From Rhizobium sp. Leaf306 (GTDB lineage Bacteria; Pseudomonadota; Alphaproteobacteria; Rhizobiales; Rhizobiaceae): 64,000 nucleotides of DNA. The first letter of the stretch is position 1; each line of letters starts with the position of its first letter. The stretch is from the NCBI RefSeq assembly GCF_001423425.1, contig NZ_LMNX01000002.1, forward strand, positions 806,001-870,000, given 5' to 3'. The position numbers were made by a program, and so were the translations under genes. The notes beneath the pieces were generated by a model. It did not search any database and was not told the DNA's origin. It saw only the letters and a program-made list of their open reading frames with translations. Positions 27,009-37,940 of this stretch are shown here, one piece after another.

Positions 27009-29930
27009 CTATTCTGCCGCTTGGACTTTCTTGACCGGACGCCGTTCCAGAAGCTCCTTAAGGAACTGGCCGGTATAGGAGCGCTTCTCCTTGACGACCT
27101 GTTCCGGCGTGCCGCAGGCAACAATCTCCCCACCACCCGTGCCGCCTTCGGGGCCAATGTCGATAACCCAATCGGCGGTCTTGATGACTTCGAGATTGTG
27201 CTCGATGACCACGACCGAATTGCCCTGGTTGACCAGCTCGTGCAGCATTTCCAGAAGTTTCGCGACGTCGTGGAAATGCAGGCCCGTGGTTGGCTCATCG
27301 AGAATATAGAGGGTGCGGCCGGTGGCACGCTTCGACAGCTCCTTGGCGAGCTTGACGCGCTGCGCTTCGCCGCCTGAGAGCGTGTTTGCCTGTTGACCGA
27401 CCTTGATATAGCCGAGACCGACATCGAACAGCGATTGCAGCTTGTCGCGCACGGCCGGAACCGCGGCAAAGAACTCGACACCTTCCTCGACCGTCATGTC
27501 CAGGACATCGGCGATCGACTTGCCCTTGAAATGCACGTCGAGCGTTTCGCGGTTGTAGCGTTTGCCGTGGCAGACATCACAGGTGACATAGACATCCGGA
27601 AGGAAGTGCATCTCGATCTTGATGACGCCGTCGCCCTGGCAAGCCTCGCAACGGCCGCCCTTGACGTTGAAGGAGAAGCGGCCGGGTGCGTAACCGCGGG
27701 CCTTGGCTTCCGGCAGGCCGGCGAACCAGTCGCGGATCGGCGTGAAGGCGCCAGTATACGTGGCCGGGTTGGAGCGCGGTGTGCGACCGATCGGCGACTG
27801 GTCGATATCGATCACCTTGTCGATATGCTCGAACCCGTCGATCCGATCGTGCTCGGCCGGGATTTCTCTCGCGCCCATGACGCGGCGTGCGGCCGACTTG
27901 TAGAGCGTTTCGATCAGGAAGGTCGACTTGCCGCCACCCGACACGCCGGTCACGGCGGTAAAAACGCCGAGCGGTACCGCCGCGGTAACGTTCTTGAGGT
28001 TGTTGCCGCGGGCTCCGAAAACCTTGAGTTCCTTGCCTTTTTTGACCTTGCGCCGCTCAGTGGGAACTGCGACCCCGAGTTCGCCCGACAGGTATTTACC
28101 GGTCAGTGACTTGGGGTTTGCCATGACCTGCTGCGGCGTGCCTTCGGCGACGACCGTGCCGCCGTGGATGCCGGCGGCAGGGCCGATATCGACGACGTAA
28201 TCGGCGGTCATAATGGCGTCTTCGTCATGTTCCACGACGATGACAGTATTGCCGATGTCACGCAGATGCTTCAGCGTTTCGAGCAGGCGGGCATTGTCGC
28301 GCTGGTGGAGGCCGATAGATGGCTCGTCCAGCACGTAGAGCACGCCCGTGAGGCCGGAACCGATCTGCGATGCCAAACGGATGCGCTGGCTCTCGCCACC
28401 GGACAGCGTGCCGGAATTTCGCGACAGGCTGAGATAGTCGAGCCCGACGTCGTTCAGGAACTGAAGGCGCTCGCGGATCTCCTTGAGGATCCGCACCGCG
28501 ATTTCGTTCTGCTTCGCGTTCAGGTGCTCGGGGAGCGCCGCAAACCAGTCGCGTGCCAGCCGGATCGACATTTCTGTCGTCTGGCCGATATGCATCTTAT
28601 TGATCTTGACCGCCAGCGCTTCCGGCTTCAGGCGATAGCCGGCACAGGACGGGCATGGAGCGGCCGACATGTAACGCTCGATCTCCTCGCGCGCCCAGGC
28701 ACTGTCGGTTTCCTTCCAGCGCCGTTCGAGATTGGGGACGATGCCTTCGAACGTCTTGGTCGTCTTGTAGGACCGTGCGCCGTCGGCATAATTGAACTCG
28801 ATCTTTTCCTCGGTGCCCTCAAGGATCGCCGAGCGGGCGCTATCCGACAGCTTGTCCCAGCGGTCCGTCAGCTTGAAACCAAAGACCTTGCCGAGACCCT
28901 CGAGCGTCTGGTTGTAATAGGGCGAGGTGGACTTCGCCCAGGGCGCGATCGCGCCATCCTTCAGGGTCCGGCCGGGTTCCGGCACGATCATGTTCCGGTC
29001 CACCTTCTGCTGTGATCCGAGACCATCGCAGGTGGGGCAGGCACCGAAGGGATTGTTGAAGGAGAACAGCCGCGGCTCGATCTCCGGAATGGTGAATCCG
29101 GACACAGGGCAGGCGAATTTTTCCGAAAACAGAACCCGTTCATGGGTTTCGTTGAGCGACTTGTTGGCAGATCCGCCTGCGGAGGTTTCCTTCTCCGGCA
29201 GAGGCTTGTCGGCGAACTCCGCAACGGCCAGGCCATCCGCCAGTTTCAGCGATGTCTCAAGGCTGTCGGCCAGACGCGCGGCAATGTCGGATCGCACCAC
29301 AAGGCGGTCCACAACGACGTCGATGTCGTGTTTGTATTTCTTGTCGAGCGCTGGAACGTCGGCGATCTCATAGAACTGGCCATCTACCTTGACGCGCTGA
29401 AAACCCTTTTTCATCAGCTCGGCGAGTTCCTTCTTGTACTCGCCTTTGCGCCCGCGGATCATTGGTGCGAGAATATAAAGACGGGTGCCTTCTTCGAAAG
29501 CAAGGACCCTGTCGACCATTTGGCTGACGGTCTGGCTTTCGATCGGAAGCCCGGTCGCTGGCGAATATGGAACGCCGACGCGCGCAAACAACAGGCGCAT
29601 GTAGTCATAGATTTCCGTGACTGTGCCGACCGTCGAGCGGGGATTTCGCGAGGTCGTCTTCTGCTCGATCGAGATCGCCGGAGACAAGCCTTCAATCTGG
29701 TCGACGTCAGGCTTCTGCATCATCTCCAGAAACTGGCGTGCATAGGCCGACAGGCTCTCGACATAGCGCCGCTGGCCCTCGGCGTAGATCGTGTCGAACG
29801 CAAGCGACGACTTGCCGGAGCCGGACAGGCCGGTCATCACGATCAGCGAGTTACGGGGCAGATCGAGATCGATACCCTTCAGATTGTGCTCGCGCGCACC
29901 ACGGATGGAAATGGTTTTGAGTTCGCTCAT
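27009..29930 (-). CDS. uvrA: Excinuclease ABC subunit A
   Basis: Damage-recognition ATPase of nucleotide excision repair. 973 residues: first P-loop [14 protein letters not shown] near residue 33, first zinc finger CPVSGF...CPTCDGLG around 265-300, first signature [16 protein letters not shown], second P-loop [12 protein letters not shown], second zinc module CEACQGDG...CDVCHGKRY, and second signature [15 protein letters not shown] with the following Walker [15 protein letters not shown] 29930 faces ssb across a 245-bp divergent region containing a LexA box, so SOS control is expected. Confidence 0.98.
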   Translation of the reverse strand: MSELKTISIRGAREHNLKGIDLDLPRNSLIVMTGLSGSGKSSLAFDTIYAEGQRRYVESLSAYARQFLEMMQKPDVDQIEGLSPAISIEQKTTSRNPRSTVGTVTEIYDYMRLLFARVGVPYSPATGLPIESQTVSQMVDRVLAFEEGTRLYILAPMIRGRKGEYKKELAELMKKGFQRVKVDGQFYEIADVPALDKKYKHDIDVVVDRLVVRSDIAARLADSLETSLKLADGLAVAEFADKPLPEKETSAGGSANKSLNETHERVLFSEKFACPVSGFTIPEIEPRLFSFNNPFGACPTCDGLGSQQKVDRNMIVPEPGRTLKDGAIAPWAKSTSPYYNQTLEGLGKVFGFKLTDRWDKLSDSARSAILEGTEEKIEFNYADGARSYKTTKTFEGIVPNLERRWKETDSAWAREEIERYMSAAPCPSCAGYRLKPEALAVKINKMHIGQTTEMSIRLARDWFAALPEHLNAKQNEIAVRILKEIRERLQFLNDVGLDYLSLSRNSGTLSGGESQRIRLASQIGSGLTGVLYVLDEPSIGLHQRDNARLLETLKHLRDIGNTVIVVEHDEDAIMTADYVVDIGPAAGIHGGTVVAEGTPQQVMANPKSLTGKYLSGELGVAVPTERRKVKKGKELKVFGARGNNLKNVTAAVPLGVFTAVTGVSGGGKSTFLIETLYKSAARRVMGAREIPAEHDRIDGFEHIDKVIDIDQSPIGRTPRSNPATYTGAFTPIRDWFAGLPEAKARGYAPGRFSFNVKGGRCEACQGDGVIKIEMHFLPDVYVTCDVCHGKRYNRETLDVHFKGKSIADVLDMTVEEGVEFFAAVPAVRDKLQSLFDVGLGYIKVGQQANTLSGGEAQRVKLAKELSKRATGRTLYILDEPTTGLHFHDVAKLLEMLHELVNQGNSVVVIEHNLEVIKTADWVIDIGPEGGTGGGEIVACGTPEQVVKEKRSYTGQFLKELLERRPVKKVQAAE

Positions 29931-30025
29931 CGTTATGCCTTCGGGGAGGATCGAAGGTCCTTATGTAGTTATCGAAAGCCGCCTGTCGAGACGAAACTGT
30001 TGCAACGCAACCCGGTTCCGAATGC

Positions 30026-30054
30026 TTGACAGAACTATACGGAGAAAATAGAAC
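30026..30054 (+). promoter_or_regulatory. Sigma-70 promoter of ssb
   Basis: Perfect -35 TTGACA at 30026-30031, 17-bp spacer, -10 TAGAAC at 30049-30054. The -10 overlaps the left half of the LexA box. The leader to ssb is about 115 bases. Confidence 0.65.
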
Positions 30055-30065
30055 AAAGAAAGAAC
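30051..30065. promoter_or_regulatory. LexA (SOS) box between uvrA and ssb
   Basis: GAACAAAGAAAGAAC is an exact match to the alphaproteobacterial LexA box GAAC-N7-GAAC (GTTC-N7-GTTC on the other strand). It covers the -10 of the ssb promoter and lies 121 bp before uvrA, so one operator could repress both genes until DNA damage. Confidence 0.85.
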
Positions 30066-30175
30066 AAAATTCACTGTGGATTAAACCTCGGCATTGCCCA
30101 ATCCGGGCGGTCGATGGTTTAAGGTGGGGTAATTGGTTTTCAAAGCCGCGCTTGGCGGCAAACGAGGTGAATACA

Positions 30176-30760
30176 ATGGCGGGCAGCGTGAACAAAGTCA
30201 TTCTGGTGGGCAATGTCGGCGCCGACCCGGAAATCCGCCGGACGCAGGATGGCCGCCCGATCGCAAACCTGCGCATCGCCACGTCGGAAAGCTGGCGCGA
30301 TCGTACGTCGGGCGAGCGTCGCGAAAAGACAGAATGGCATACGGTCGTCGTGTTCAACGAAGGCCTCTGCAAGGTCGTCGAGCAGTATGTCAAAAAGGGC
30401 GCCAAGCTTTATATCGAAGGCGCACTGCAGACCCGCAAATGGCAGGACCAGACCGGCAACGATCGTTATTCAACCGAAATCGTGCTGCAGGGCTTCAACT
30501 CGACCCTGACAATGCTCGACGGTCGTGGCGAAGGCGGCGGTGAGCGCGGCGGCGCACGTGGTGGTGCAAGCGACTTCGGCGGCGGTGGCGGCGGTGATTT
30601 CGGCGGCAACTACGGTGGCGGCGGCGATGACTATGATCGTCCGCGTTCCGGGGGTGGAGCACCGGCAGGGCGCGGTGCTCAGGGCAGCCAGGGTGGCCAG
30701 TCCTCCGGTGGTGGCGGCGGGAACTTCTCCCGCGACCTCGACGACGACATCCCATTCTGA
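30176..30760 (+). CDS. ssb: Single-stranded DNA-binding protein
   Basis: Tetrameric SSB of replication and repair. 194 residues from ATG 30176 (after ACGAGGTGA). The OB fold occupies about residues 3-115 ([20 protein letters not shown], then [23 protein letters not shown]). A long glycine-rich linker (about 118-183) leads to the acidic protein-interaction tip ending DDDIPF. The coding sequence of the linker is highly repetitive in GGTGGC-type codons. Divergent from uvrA with a LexA box between; a strong terminator follows. Confidence 0.97.
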   Translation: MAGSVNKVILVGNVGADPEIRRTQDGRPIANLRIATSESWRDRTSGERREKTEWHTVVVFNEGLCKVVEQYVKKGAKLYIEGALQTRKWQDQTGNDRYSTEIVLQGFNSTLTMLDGRGEGGGERGGARGGASDFGGGGGGDFGGNYGGGGDDYDRPRSGGGAPAGRGAQGSQGGQSSGGGGGNFSRDLDDDIPF

Positions 30761-30762
30761 TC

Positions 30763-30792
30763 AAAAAAAGGCGCCGCTCAGGCGCCTTTTTC
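30763..30792. terminator. Bidirectional terminator shared by ssb and the HPP-CBS gene
   Basis: AAAAAAAGGCGCC, short GCTCA loop, GGCGCCTTTTT. It ends ssb on the plus strand; its right arm is also the last codons and stop of the convergent HPP-CBS gene (stop at 30778-30780). Confidence 0.85.
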
Positions 30793-31953
30793 ATGTTCGG
30801 TTGGAGCATGAGTGGCGCGGTCCGAAAGCATCGCTACAAGCACGTCGGACTGCGAGAGTATTCCGACGAGTTTGCCGTTCTCGCCGACGATCGGCAGGTA
30901 GTGCAGGCCTTCCTCGGCAAACATGACGACCGCGTCGTTGAGCGGTGCCGACGGCTCGATCGTCCGGACCGGCGCGGTCATGATATCCCTTACGATATGG
31001 TTTGGCGCTGTTGCGCCTTGCATCATCAGCCGCAAACGCTGGCGCGGGCCGATCGTCGGGCGACCGCCGGTCCAGATTGGCTTGTCCAGAAAATCCGTCT
31101 GCGTAACGATGCCAACCACCTCAGCCTTTTCGTTGGTGACGGGCAGGGCCTTCAGACGGTGGTTGCGCATGGACTGATGCGCCTTCCCCAGGGGATCATC
31201 CGGTGACACCGCGATCACGTCGCGGGACATGACGTCGGCGCAGGTGAGGTGGCTGGCGCGCTGGCGGTAGGAGCGCAGTTCGGTCAGGCGAATAATTGTT
31301 TCGAGGTCGCTGCGATCGATATCGAGGACCTGATCATAGTCTCTGAGGACGGCGTCGAGATCCTCCCGGCGGAACCCGATACGGCCGCTCGGCGGCGGAT
31401 CCTTGGTGCCGTGCGAAGGGGAAGGCGTAGCGGGCGCATGCGGATAGCGCCGGCCTGCCAGATTGTTGAGAATGATCGCAAGCAGCAGCAAAGTCAGCGA
31501 GTTGCCCAGAACCGGCCAGAGGACGAATCCGTATCCCATCGCGTGGATGGACGGGCCGCCAAGCACTGCGGTCAGGGCAATCGCACCGCTTGGCGGGTGC
31601 AGGCAGCGCAGCGCCATCATCGCCGCGATCGCTATGCCAATGGCGAGGCCCGAGGCGAGGGCAGGGTCTGGCACGAGCGCAGCGACTGTGACGCCGACAG
31701 TGGCCGAGAGAATATTGCCGCCCAAGATGGACCAGGGTTGTGCGAGCGGGCTCGACGGGACGGCAAAAAGCAGCACGGCCGAGGCACCCATCGGGGCGAT
31801 CAGTGCCGGCAATGACGGTTCGAAGCCGGCGACGAGACTGCCGCCCAGTCCCGTCAGGGAAATGCCGAGCAAGGCGCCGCCCGCAGAGCGGAGCCGTTCC
31901 CTCATGCTGATCGGGTTCGGTGCCTGTCCGATCAGACGGTTTAGAATGTGCAT
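30778..31953 (-). CDS. HPP-family membrane protein with two CBS domains
   Basis: 391 residues in two parts. Residues 1-170 are the HPP integral membrane domain (four to five segments; APMGASAVLLFAVPSSPLAQPW and the name-giving LHPPSGAIALTAVLGG). Residues 240-385 hold two CBS repeats (TCADVMSRDVIAVSPDDPLG and DIMTAPVRTIEPSAPLNDAVVMF), which usually bind adenine nucleotides. HPP proteins of cyanobacteria have been linked to nitrite uptake; whether this one is a carrier gated by nucleotide binding is inference. The C-terminal codons lie within the ssb terminator. Confidence 0.88.
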   Translation of the reverse strand: MHILNRLIGQAPNPISMRERLRSAGGALLGISLTGLGGSLVAGFEPSLPALIAPMGASAVLLFAVPSSPLAQPWSILGGNILSATVGVTVAALVPDPALASGLAIGIAIAAMMALRCLHPPSGAIALTAVLGGPSIHAMGYGFVLWPVLGNSLTLLLLAIILNNLAGRRYPHAPATPSPSHGTKDPPPSGRIGFRREDLDAVLRDYDQVLDIDRSDLETIIRLTELRSYRQRASHLTCADVMSRDVIAVSPDDPLGKAHQSMRNHRLKALPVTNEKAEVVGIVTQTDFLDKPIWTGGRPTIGPRQRLRLMMQGATAPNHIVRDIMTAPVRTIEPSAPLNDAVVMFAEEGLHYLPIVGENGKLVGILSQSDVLVAMLSDRATHAPTEHEKGA

Positions 31954-31987
31954 GGATTGAGCTTTCGGCCGTCCGTCTCAGGAAGGA

Positions 31988-32620
31988 TCAGGGTATCGCG
32001 AATGCCGACCGGATGCCATCGACCACGAACTGAACGGACAAGGCAGCGAGGATGACCCCGAGAAGCCGGGTGAGGATCGCGCGCCCTGTCACACCCAGGA
32101 AACGGTCGAGCTTTTCCGCGATCAGAAGCGTTGCGTAGAGCACCACCATGATCAGCGCGAGGACCCCGATAAGAAGGGCGCGGTCGAGAGCGCTGGTGAA
32201 TGTTCCCGACAAAAGGACGGTCGCGGAAATCGCTCCGGGGCCGGCGATCAGCGGCAGGGCGAGCGGAAACACGGCGATATCGTGGATATGGTCGATCGTG
32301 ATCGCCTTTTGAGACGTCTTTTCCTTTCGCTCCTGACGCTTCTCGAAAACCATTTCGAATGAGATCCAGAACAGCAGCAGGCCGCCCGCGATGCGGAAGG
32401 CGCCGATCGAGATACCGAGCAGGCCGAGAACGCTCGATCCGAACAGCGCGAACACCGCGAGGATCCCGAAGGCGATCAGCGCACCACGGAAGGCGACAAA
32501 GCGCCGTTGTGCCGTCGTCATGCCGACCGTCAGGCCCAGAAAGACCGGCGCCAGACCCGGCGGGTCGAGCGTGACCAGCAAAGTGGTCAACGCGTTGATG
32601 AGAGCATCGGGTGAGGCCAT
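31988..32620 (-). CDS. MarC-family integral membrane protein
   Basis: 210 residues with about six membrane segments, starting MASPDALINALTTLLVTLDPPGLAPVF. The conserved D-P-x-G in the first helix and the PLALPLIAGPGAISATVLL segment in the middle define the MarC/UPF0056 group. The function of the family is unsettled; early links to multiple antibiotic resistance were later withdrawn. ATG 32620 has AGGAG at the right spacing; a longer open frame upstream has no such site. It lies 34 bp downstream of the HPP-CBS start side, on the same strand. Confidence 0.88.
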   Translation of the reverse strand: MASPDALINALTTLLVTLDPPGLAPVFLGLTVGMTTAQRRFVAFRGALIAFGILAVFALFGSSVLGLLGISIGAFRIAGGLLLFWISFEMVFEKRQERKEKTSQKAITIDHIHDIAVFPLALPLIAGPGAISATVLLSGTFTSALDRALLIGVLALIMVVLYATLLIAEKLDRFLGVTGRAILTRLLGVILAALSVQFVVDGIRSAFAIP

Positions 32621-32782
32621 GGATACTCCTAGAGGACGCTCGGCTTGCCGTTCAATGATAAGATTGTTAGGACAGCCGGGCGCTTTAGGGAAGTCTTGCA
32701 ACGAATGTATCCAACGATCGTGGCGAACACCTTCCAAATGCCGCAAAACCTGTTCACAACTACAAAGCAAATTCAGTGGAAA

Positions 32783-32811
32783 TTGGCGCCCGGAGCCGCT
32801 TTCCGCTATAA
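32783..32811 (+). promoter_or_regulatory. Sigma-70 promoter of gyrA
   Basis: TTGGCG at 32783-32788 and CTATAA at 32806-32811 with a 17-bp spacer. The transcript would begin near 32818, giving a leader of about 30 bases to the TTG start. Confidence 0.6.
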
Positions 32812-32848
32812 AAATTCAAATGATTCCGAACAGAGATCGTGATCCGAT

Positions 32849-35688
<2,840 letters not shown>

Positions 35689-35710
<22 letters not shown>

Positions 35711-35798
35711 GTCGCCTCCACCCGGACGGCAAAAGACTAGAACCACGAAAAAAGCCGGAGAATGGGAAACCATCCTCCGGCTTCTGTTTGAGTAGCTT
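35689..35798 (+). repeat. Tandem repeat copy 1: gyrA tail plus terminator
   Basis: Includes the last seven codons and stop of gyrA and the hairpin behind it. Copy 2 at 35867-35975 aligns along its full length (shared blocks GATGCGA, TAGGTCGC, GAAACCATCCTCCGGCTT, GTTTGAG), with many point differences. Confidence 0.8.
35753..35782 (+). terminator. gyrA terminator, first hairpin
   Basis: AGCCGGAGAATGG, GAAA tetraloop, CCATCCTCCGGCT; 13-bp stem with one A/C mismatch. The following TTCTGTTTG is only a weak T-tract. Confidence 0.75.
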
Positions 35799-35866
35799 CA
35801 AGGGGTTGGGCATCTCACCAGTATTTGGCACCGGCGATCAAACTAGTGGCGCGGTGTTCGATCATT

Positions 35867-35975
35867 GGATTGGGATGCGATTGAATAGGTCGCGTCCTTC
35901 CGGAGGGCAGAGGACATCAACAACGAGAAAACCGGAGGATGGGAAACCATCCTCCGGCTTTGTTTGAGCCGCTTG
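35867..35975 (+). repeat. Tandem repeat copy 2: degenerate duplicate of gyrA tail and terminator
   Basis: A 109-bp diverged copy of 35689-35798. The duplicated gyrA end is visible as GATGCGATTGAATAG against GATGCGACCGAGTAG. The hairpin inside it is better paired than that of copy 1. Confidence 0.8.
35932..35957 (+). terminator. Second terminator hairpin downstream of gyrA
   Basis: CCGGAGGATGG, GAAA tetraloop, CCATCCTCCGG: perfect 11-bp stem, then CTTTGTTTG. It may act as a back-up terminator. Confidence 0.7.
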
Positions 35976-36161
35976 GCGCGGAAAGGGCATCGCGCCCTGT
36001 TCGCTAACGTTCACGAAAATAATGCTGTGGCTTGTCGCTCTAAATCTTCCCGACAACGCGCCCAAAGTTCAGGGGGAACGATTGCTGTGTCGGTGATCGC
36101 GGATGTTTCAGAGGAACGGCCAATGGGATGAAGTCCCAGTCCAGCTCCTCGCGGCAGGCGA

Positions 36162-36344
36162 TCAATAGTAGGAGATGTCGCTGTAACGACCGGTAACCTG
36201 CGGGTAGTTGGAGCCGTCGACATCCGAGCGGTCCTGGTAGAGAGTGACCGTCGCCGTCAACATGACAGCAATCATGGCGCTCCATACGAGGTTAATCATG
36301 GTGATCTTGTCGGGCATAGCCATCTTTTTGTTTGCGATCATCAT
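36162..36344 (-). CDS. Small single-pass membrane protein (60 aa), unknown function
   Basis: Not a family I recognise. 60 residues: a short basic N-terminus (MMIANKKMAMPDK), one membrane helix at about 14-36 (ITMINLVWSAMIAVMLTATV), and a polar tail rich in D, S and Y ending RYSDISYY. Codon third positions are GC-rich as in neighbouring genes. AAAGGA lies 9 bases before ATG 36344. A -10-like CATAAT is at 36404-36399, and directly upstream sits the TGAA/TTCA array at 36417-36465, shared with the next micro-gene. Judged real on codon use, ribosome site and matching promoter layout. Confidence 0.6.
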   Translation of the reverse strand: MMIANKKMAMPDKITMINLVWSAMIAVMLTATVTLYQDRSDVDGSNYPQVTGRYSDISYY

Positions 36345-36398
36345 ATCCGATTATCCTTTTAATTGCCTGAGCGCGTGAACTGCGCGCAGCGACACCAC

Positions 36399-36404
36399 AT
36401 TATG
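36399..36404 (-). promoter_or_regulatory. Candidate -10 element of the 60-aa membrane protein gene
   Basis: CATAAT on the minus strand, 12 bp downstream of the TGAA/TTCA array; the -35 region would fall inside the array, as for an activator bound over a weak -35. Confidence 0.4.
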
Positions 36405-36416
36405 AGAGTGACCTAT

Positions 36417-36465
36417 CTGAACGGCTCTGAAGCATGCTTGAATGGCGCGTTCATCTGGCGTTCAG
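36417..36465 (-). promoter_or_regulatory. TGAA/TTCA half-site array, copy A
   Basis: Five half-sites begin at 36418, 36428, 36439 (TGAA), 36450 and 36461 (TTCA), spaced 10, 11, 11 and 11 bp, i.e. one helical turn. Read toward the 60-aa gene: CTGAACGCCAGATGAACG and on. Copy B at 36635-36683 shares the sequence and spacing. Regular 11-bp spacing is typical of OmpR/PhoB-type response regulators; the actual factor is unknown. Confidence 0.6.
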
Positions 36466-36488
36466 GTTCCGGATCGCGTTTCCACTTC

Positions 36489-36575
36489 TCAGAGGTCTGG
36501 CGATCCGAATACGTAAATCGCGGCGTCCAATAAAAGCGCTGCAGCGATTGCAGCGAAAATCATCAAAGCCAGCAT
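36489..36575 (-). CDS. Very small membrane peptide (28 aa), unknown function
   Basis: A 28-codon frame from ATG 36575: MLALMIFAAIAAALLLDA followed by AIYVFGSPDL. Residues 2-24 are one hydrophobic helix with a single Asp at 17. No family recognised. The ribosome site is only fair (GAGAG about 10 bases before the ATG). The case rests on the upstream array copy B (36635-36683), placed at nearly the same distance as copy A is from the 60-aa gene. It lies head-to-tail with that gene. Confidence 0.45.
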   Translation of the reverse strand: MLALMIFAAIAAALLLDAAIYVFGSPDL

Positions 36576-36634
36576 TTCCGTATCTCTCAACTCAGCGGGA
36601 CGATGATCTCGCCCCGTCATGTTTGTCAGTTAAA

Positions 36635-36683
36635 CATGAGCCGGCTGAAACGGCCTTGAACGACGCATTCATCTTTCGTTCAG
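36635..36683 (-). promoter_or_regulatory. TGAA/TTCA half-site array, copy B
   Basis: Half-sites begin at 36646 and 36657 (TGAA), 36668 and 36679 (TTCA), all exactly 11 bp apart. On the minus strand CTGAACGAAAGATGAATGCG aligns base for base with copy A (CTGAACGCCAGATGAACGCG). It ends 59 bp before the 28-aa frame. It is also 80 bp upstream of coaD in the opposite orientation, so an effect on coaD is not excluded. Confidence 0.6.
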
Positions 36684-36764
36684 TTTTTGGGAAAGCCTTG
36701 CAGCGGGCGGCCTTCCGTGACAAAAGGCCGTTGAAATTCAGCTGGAACAGGCTCCGACTTCAGT

Positions 36765-37259
36765 ATGACGATCGCTCTTTATCCCGGCTCATTCGACCCG
36801 ATGACAAACGGCCATCTCGATATTCTCGTGCAGGCGCTGAACATCGCTGAACGGGTCGTCGTGGCAATCGGCGTTCATCCGGGCAAGGTGCCGGTATTCA
36901 GCTTCGAGGAGCGCGCGGCATTGATCGCAGCGGCACTTTCGGAGGCTCTGCCTGCTCGCCGCGACAGTCTTTCGGTGGTTTCCTTCCAAGGATTGGTGAT
37001 CGACGCGGCCCGGGAGCAGGGGGCGACAATCCTGGTGCGGGGCCTGCGCGACGGGACCGATTTCGACTATGAGGTTCAGATGGCCAGCATGAACCGGACA
37101 ATGGCGCCAGACCTTCAGACGGTATTCCTGCCCTCTGCGGCGGCCTCCCGGCCCATAACGGCCACATTGGTCCGCCAGATCGCTGCCATGGGCGGCAATG
37201 TCGGTGAATTCGTGCCGGCTGTGGTACTGCGCGCCCTGAACGAAAAGCACAAACGCTGA
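36765..37259 (+). CDS. coaD: Phosphopantetheine adenylyltransferase
   Basis: Fourth step of coenzyme A synthesis (4'-phosphopantetheine plus ATP to dephospho-CoA). 164 residues. The nucleotidyltransferase signature [16 protein letters not shown] with the T/HxGH motif is at residues 6-21, and the second motif ([19 protein letters not shown]) corresponds to the ISSTxVR loop. Full length. It starts the rightward run coaD, cyclophilin, cyclophilin, queA, tgt. Confidence 0.96.
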   Translation: MTIALYPGSFDPMTNGHLDILVQALNIAERVVVAIGVHPGKVPVFSFEERAALIAAALSEALPARRDSLSVVSFQGLVIDAAREQGATILVRGLRDGTDFDYEVQMASMNRTMAPDLQTVFLPSAAASRPITATLVRQIAAMGGNVGEFVPAVVLRALNEKHKR

Positions 37260-37290
37260 TTCTGCGACAAAAGATAACAGGAGTCTTCTG

Positions 37291-37863
37291 ATGAAACTGC
37301 TTCGCCTCGCCATAGCCGGCGCCCTCGCGCTCGCTGCCACGGTCGGAACAGCCGTTGCGGCGGCAGACGATTTTCTGACCATCCAGTTGAAGGATGGCCC
37401 GGTCGTGATCCAGCTGATGCCTGAGTCGGCACCGAAGCACGTTGCGCAGGTGAAGGCGCTGGCTGCCAAGGGTGCCTATGACAACGTCATATTCCACCGC
37501 GTCATCGACGGCTTCATGGCCCAGACCGGCGACGTCAAGTTCGGCAAGCAGGGCGGCCCGAGCTTCAACGCTTCGCGCGCCGGCACCGGCGGTTCGGATC
37601 TTGCCGATCTTCCCGCAGAGTTTTCCAAGACGCCGTTCGAGCGCGGCACTGTCGGCATGGCCCGTTCGCAGAGCCCGAATTCTGCCAACTCGCAGTTCTT
37701 CATCATGTTCGACGAAGGTCCGTTCCTGAACGGTCAGTACACCGTAATCGGCAAGGTCGTGTCCGGCATGGAAGCCGTGGACAAGATCAAGCGTGGCGAC
37801 GGCAGCAATGGCGAAGTCACCAATCCCGACAAGATGGTCAAGGTGACCGTCGGCAAGAAATGA
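37291..37863 (+). CDS. Periplasmic peptidyl-prolyl cis-trans isomerase, cyclophilin type
   Basis: Cyclophilin of 190 residues with a signal peptide (MKLLRLAIAGALALAATVGT then AVAA, cut near residue 24), so it should act on proteins in the periplasm, like PpiA. The catalytic motif FHRVIDGFMAQTGD holds the active-site Arg, and the MARSQSPNSANSQFFI segment has the Gln and Phe of the substrate pocket. AACAGGAG precedes the ATG. A second, leaderless cyclophilin gene follows 77 bp later. Confidence 0.93.
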   Translation: MKLLRLAIAGALALAATVGTAVAAADDFLTIQLKDGPVVIQLMPESAPKHVAQVKALAAKGAYDNVIFHRVIDGFMAQTGDVKFGKQGGPSFNASRAGTGGSDLADLPAEFSKTPFERGTVGMARSQSPNSANSQFFIMFDEGPFLNGQYTVIGKVVSGMEAVDKIKRGDGSNGEVTNPDKMVKVTVGKK

Positions 37864-37940
37864 TCGACTCACAGTCGATTGAAACGGCAACGGCCCATCG
37901 GGCTGATGTCCTGAGACAGAGATAATCAAGGAGAAATACC

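Noticed and set aside
30540-30730. Repetitive GGTGGC-rich DNA in ssb as a satellite-like repeat
   Set aside because: It is the normal glycine-rich linker of SSB and stays in frame to the conserved acidic tip.
35983-36000. Short hairpin AGGGC-ATCGC-GCCCT after the second gyrA terminator
   Set aside because: Only 5 bp per arm and no T-run; too weak to call.
36434-36850. Rightward open frame across the micro-gene region into coaD
   Set aside because: It is the opposite strand of the two arrays and the 28-aa frame, has no ribosome site, and overlaps the start of coaD in another register.
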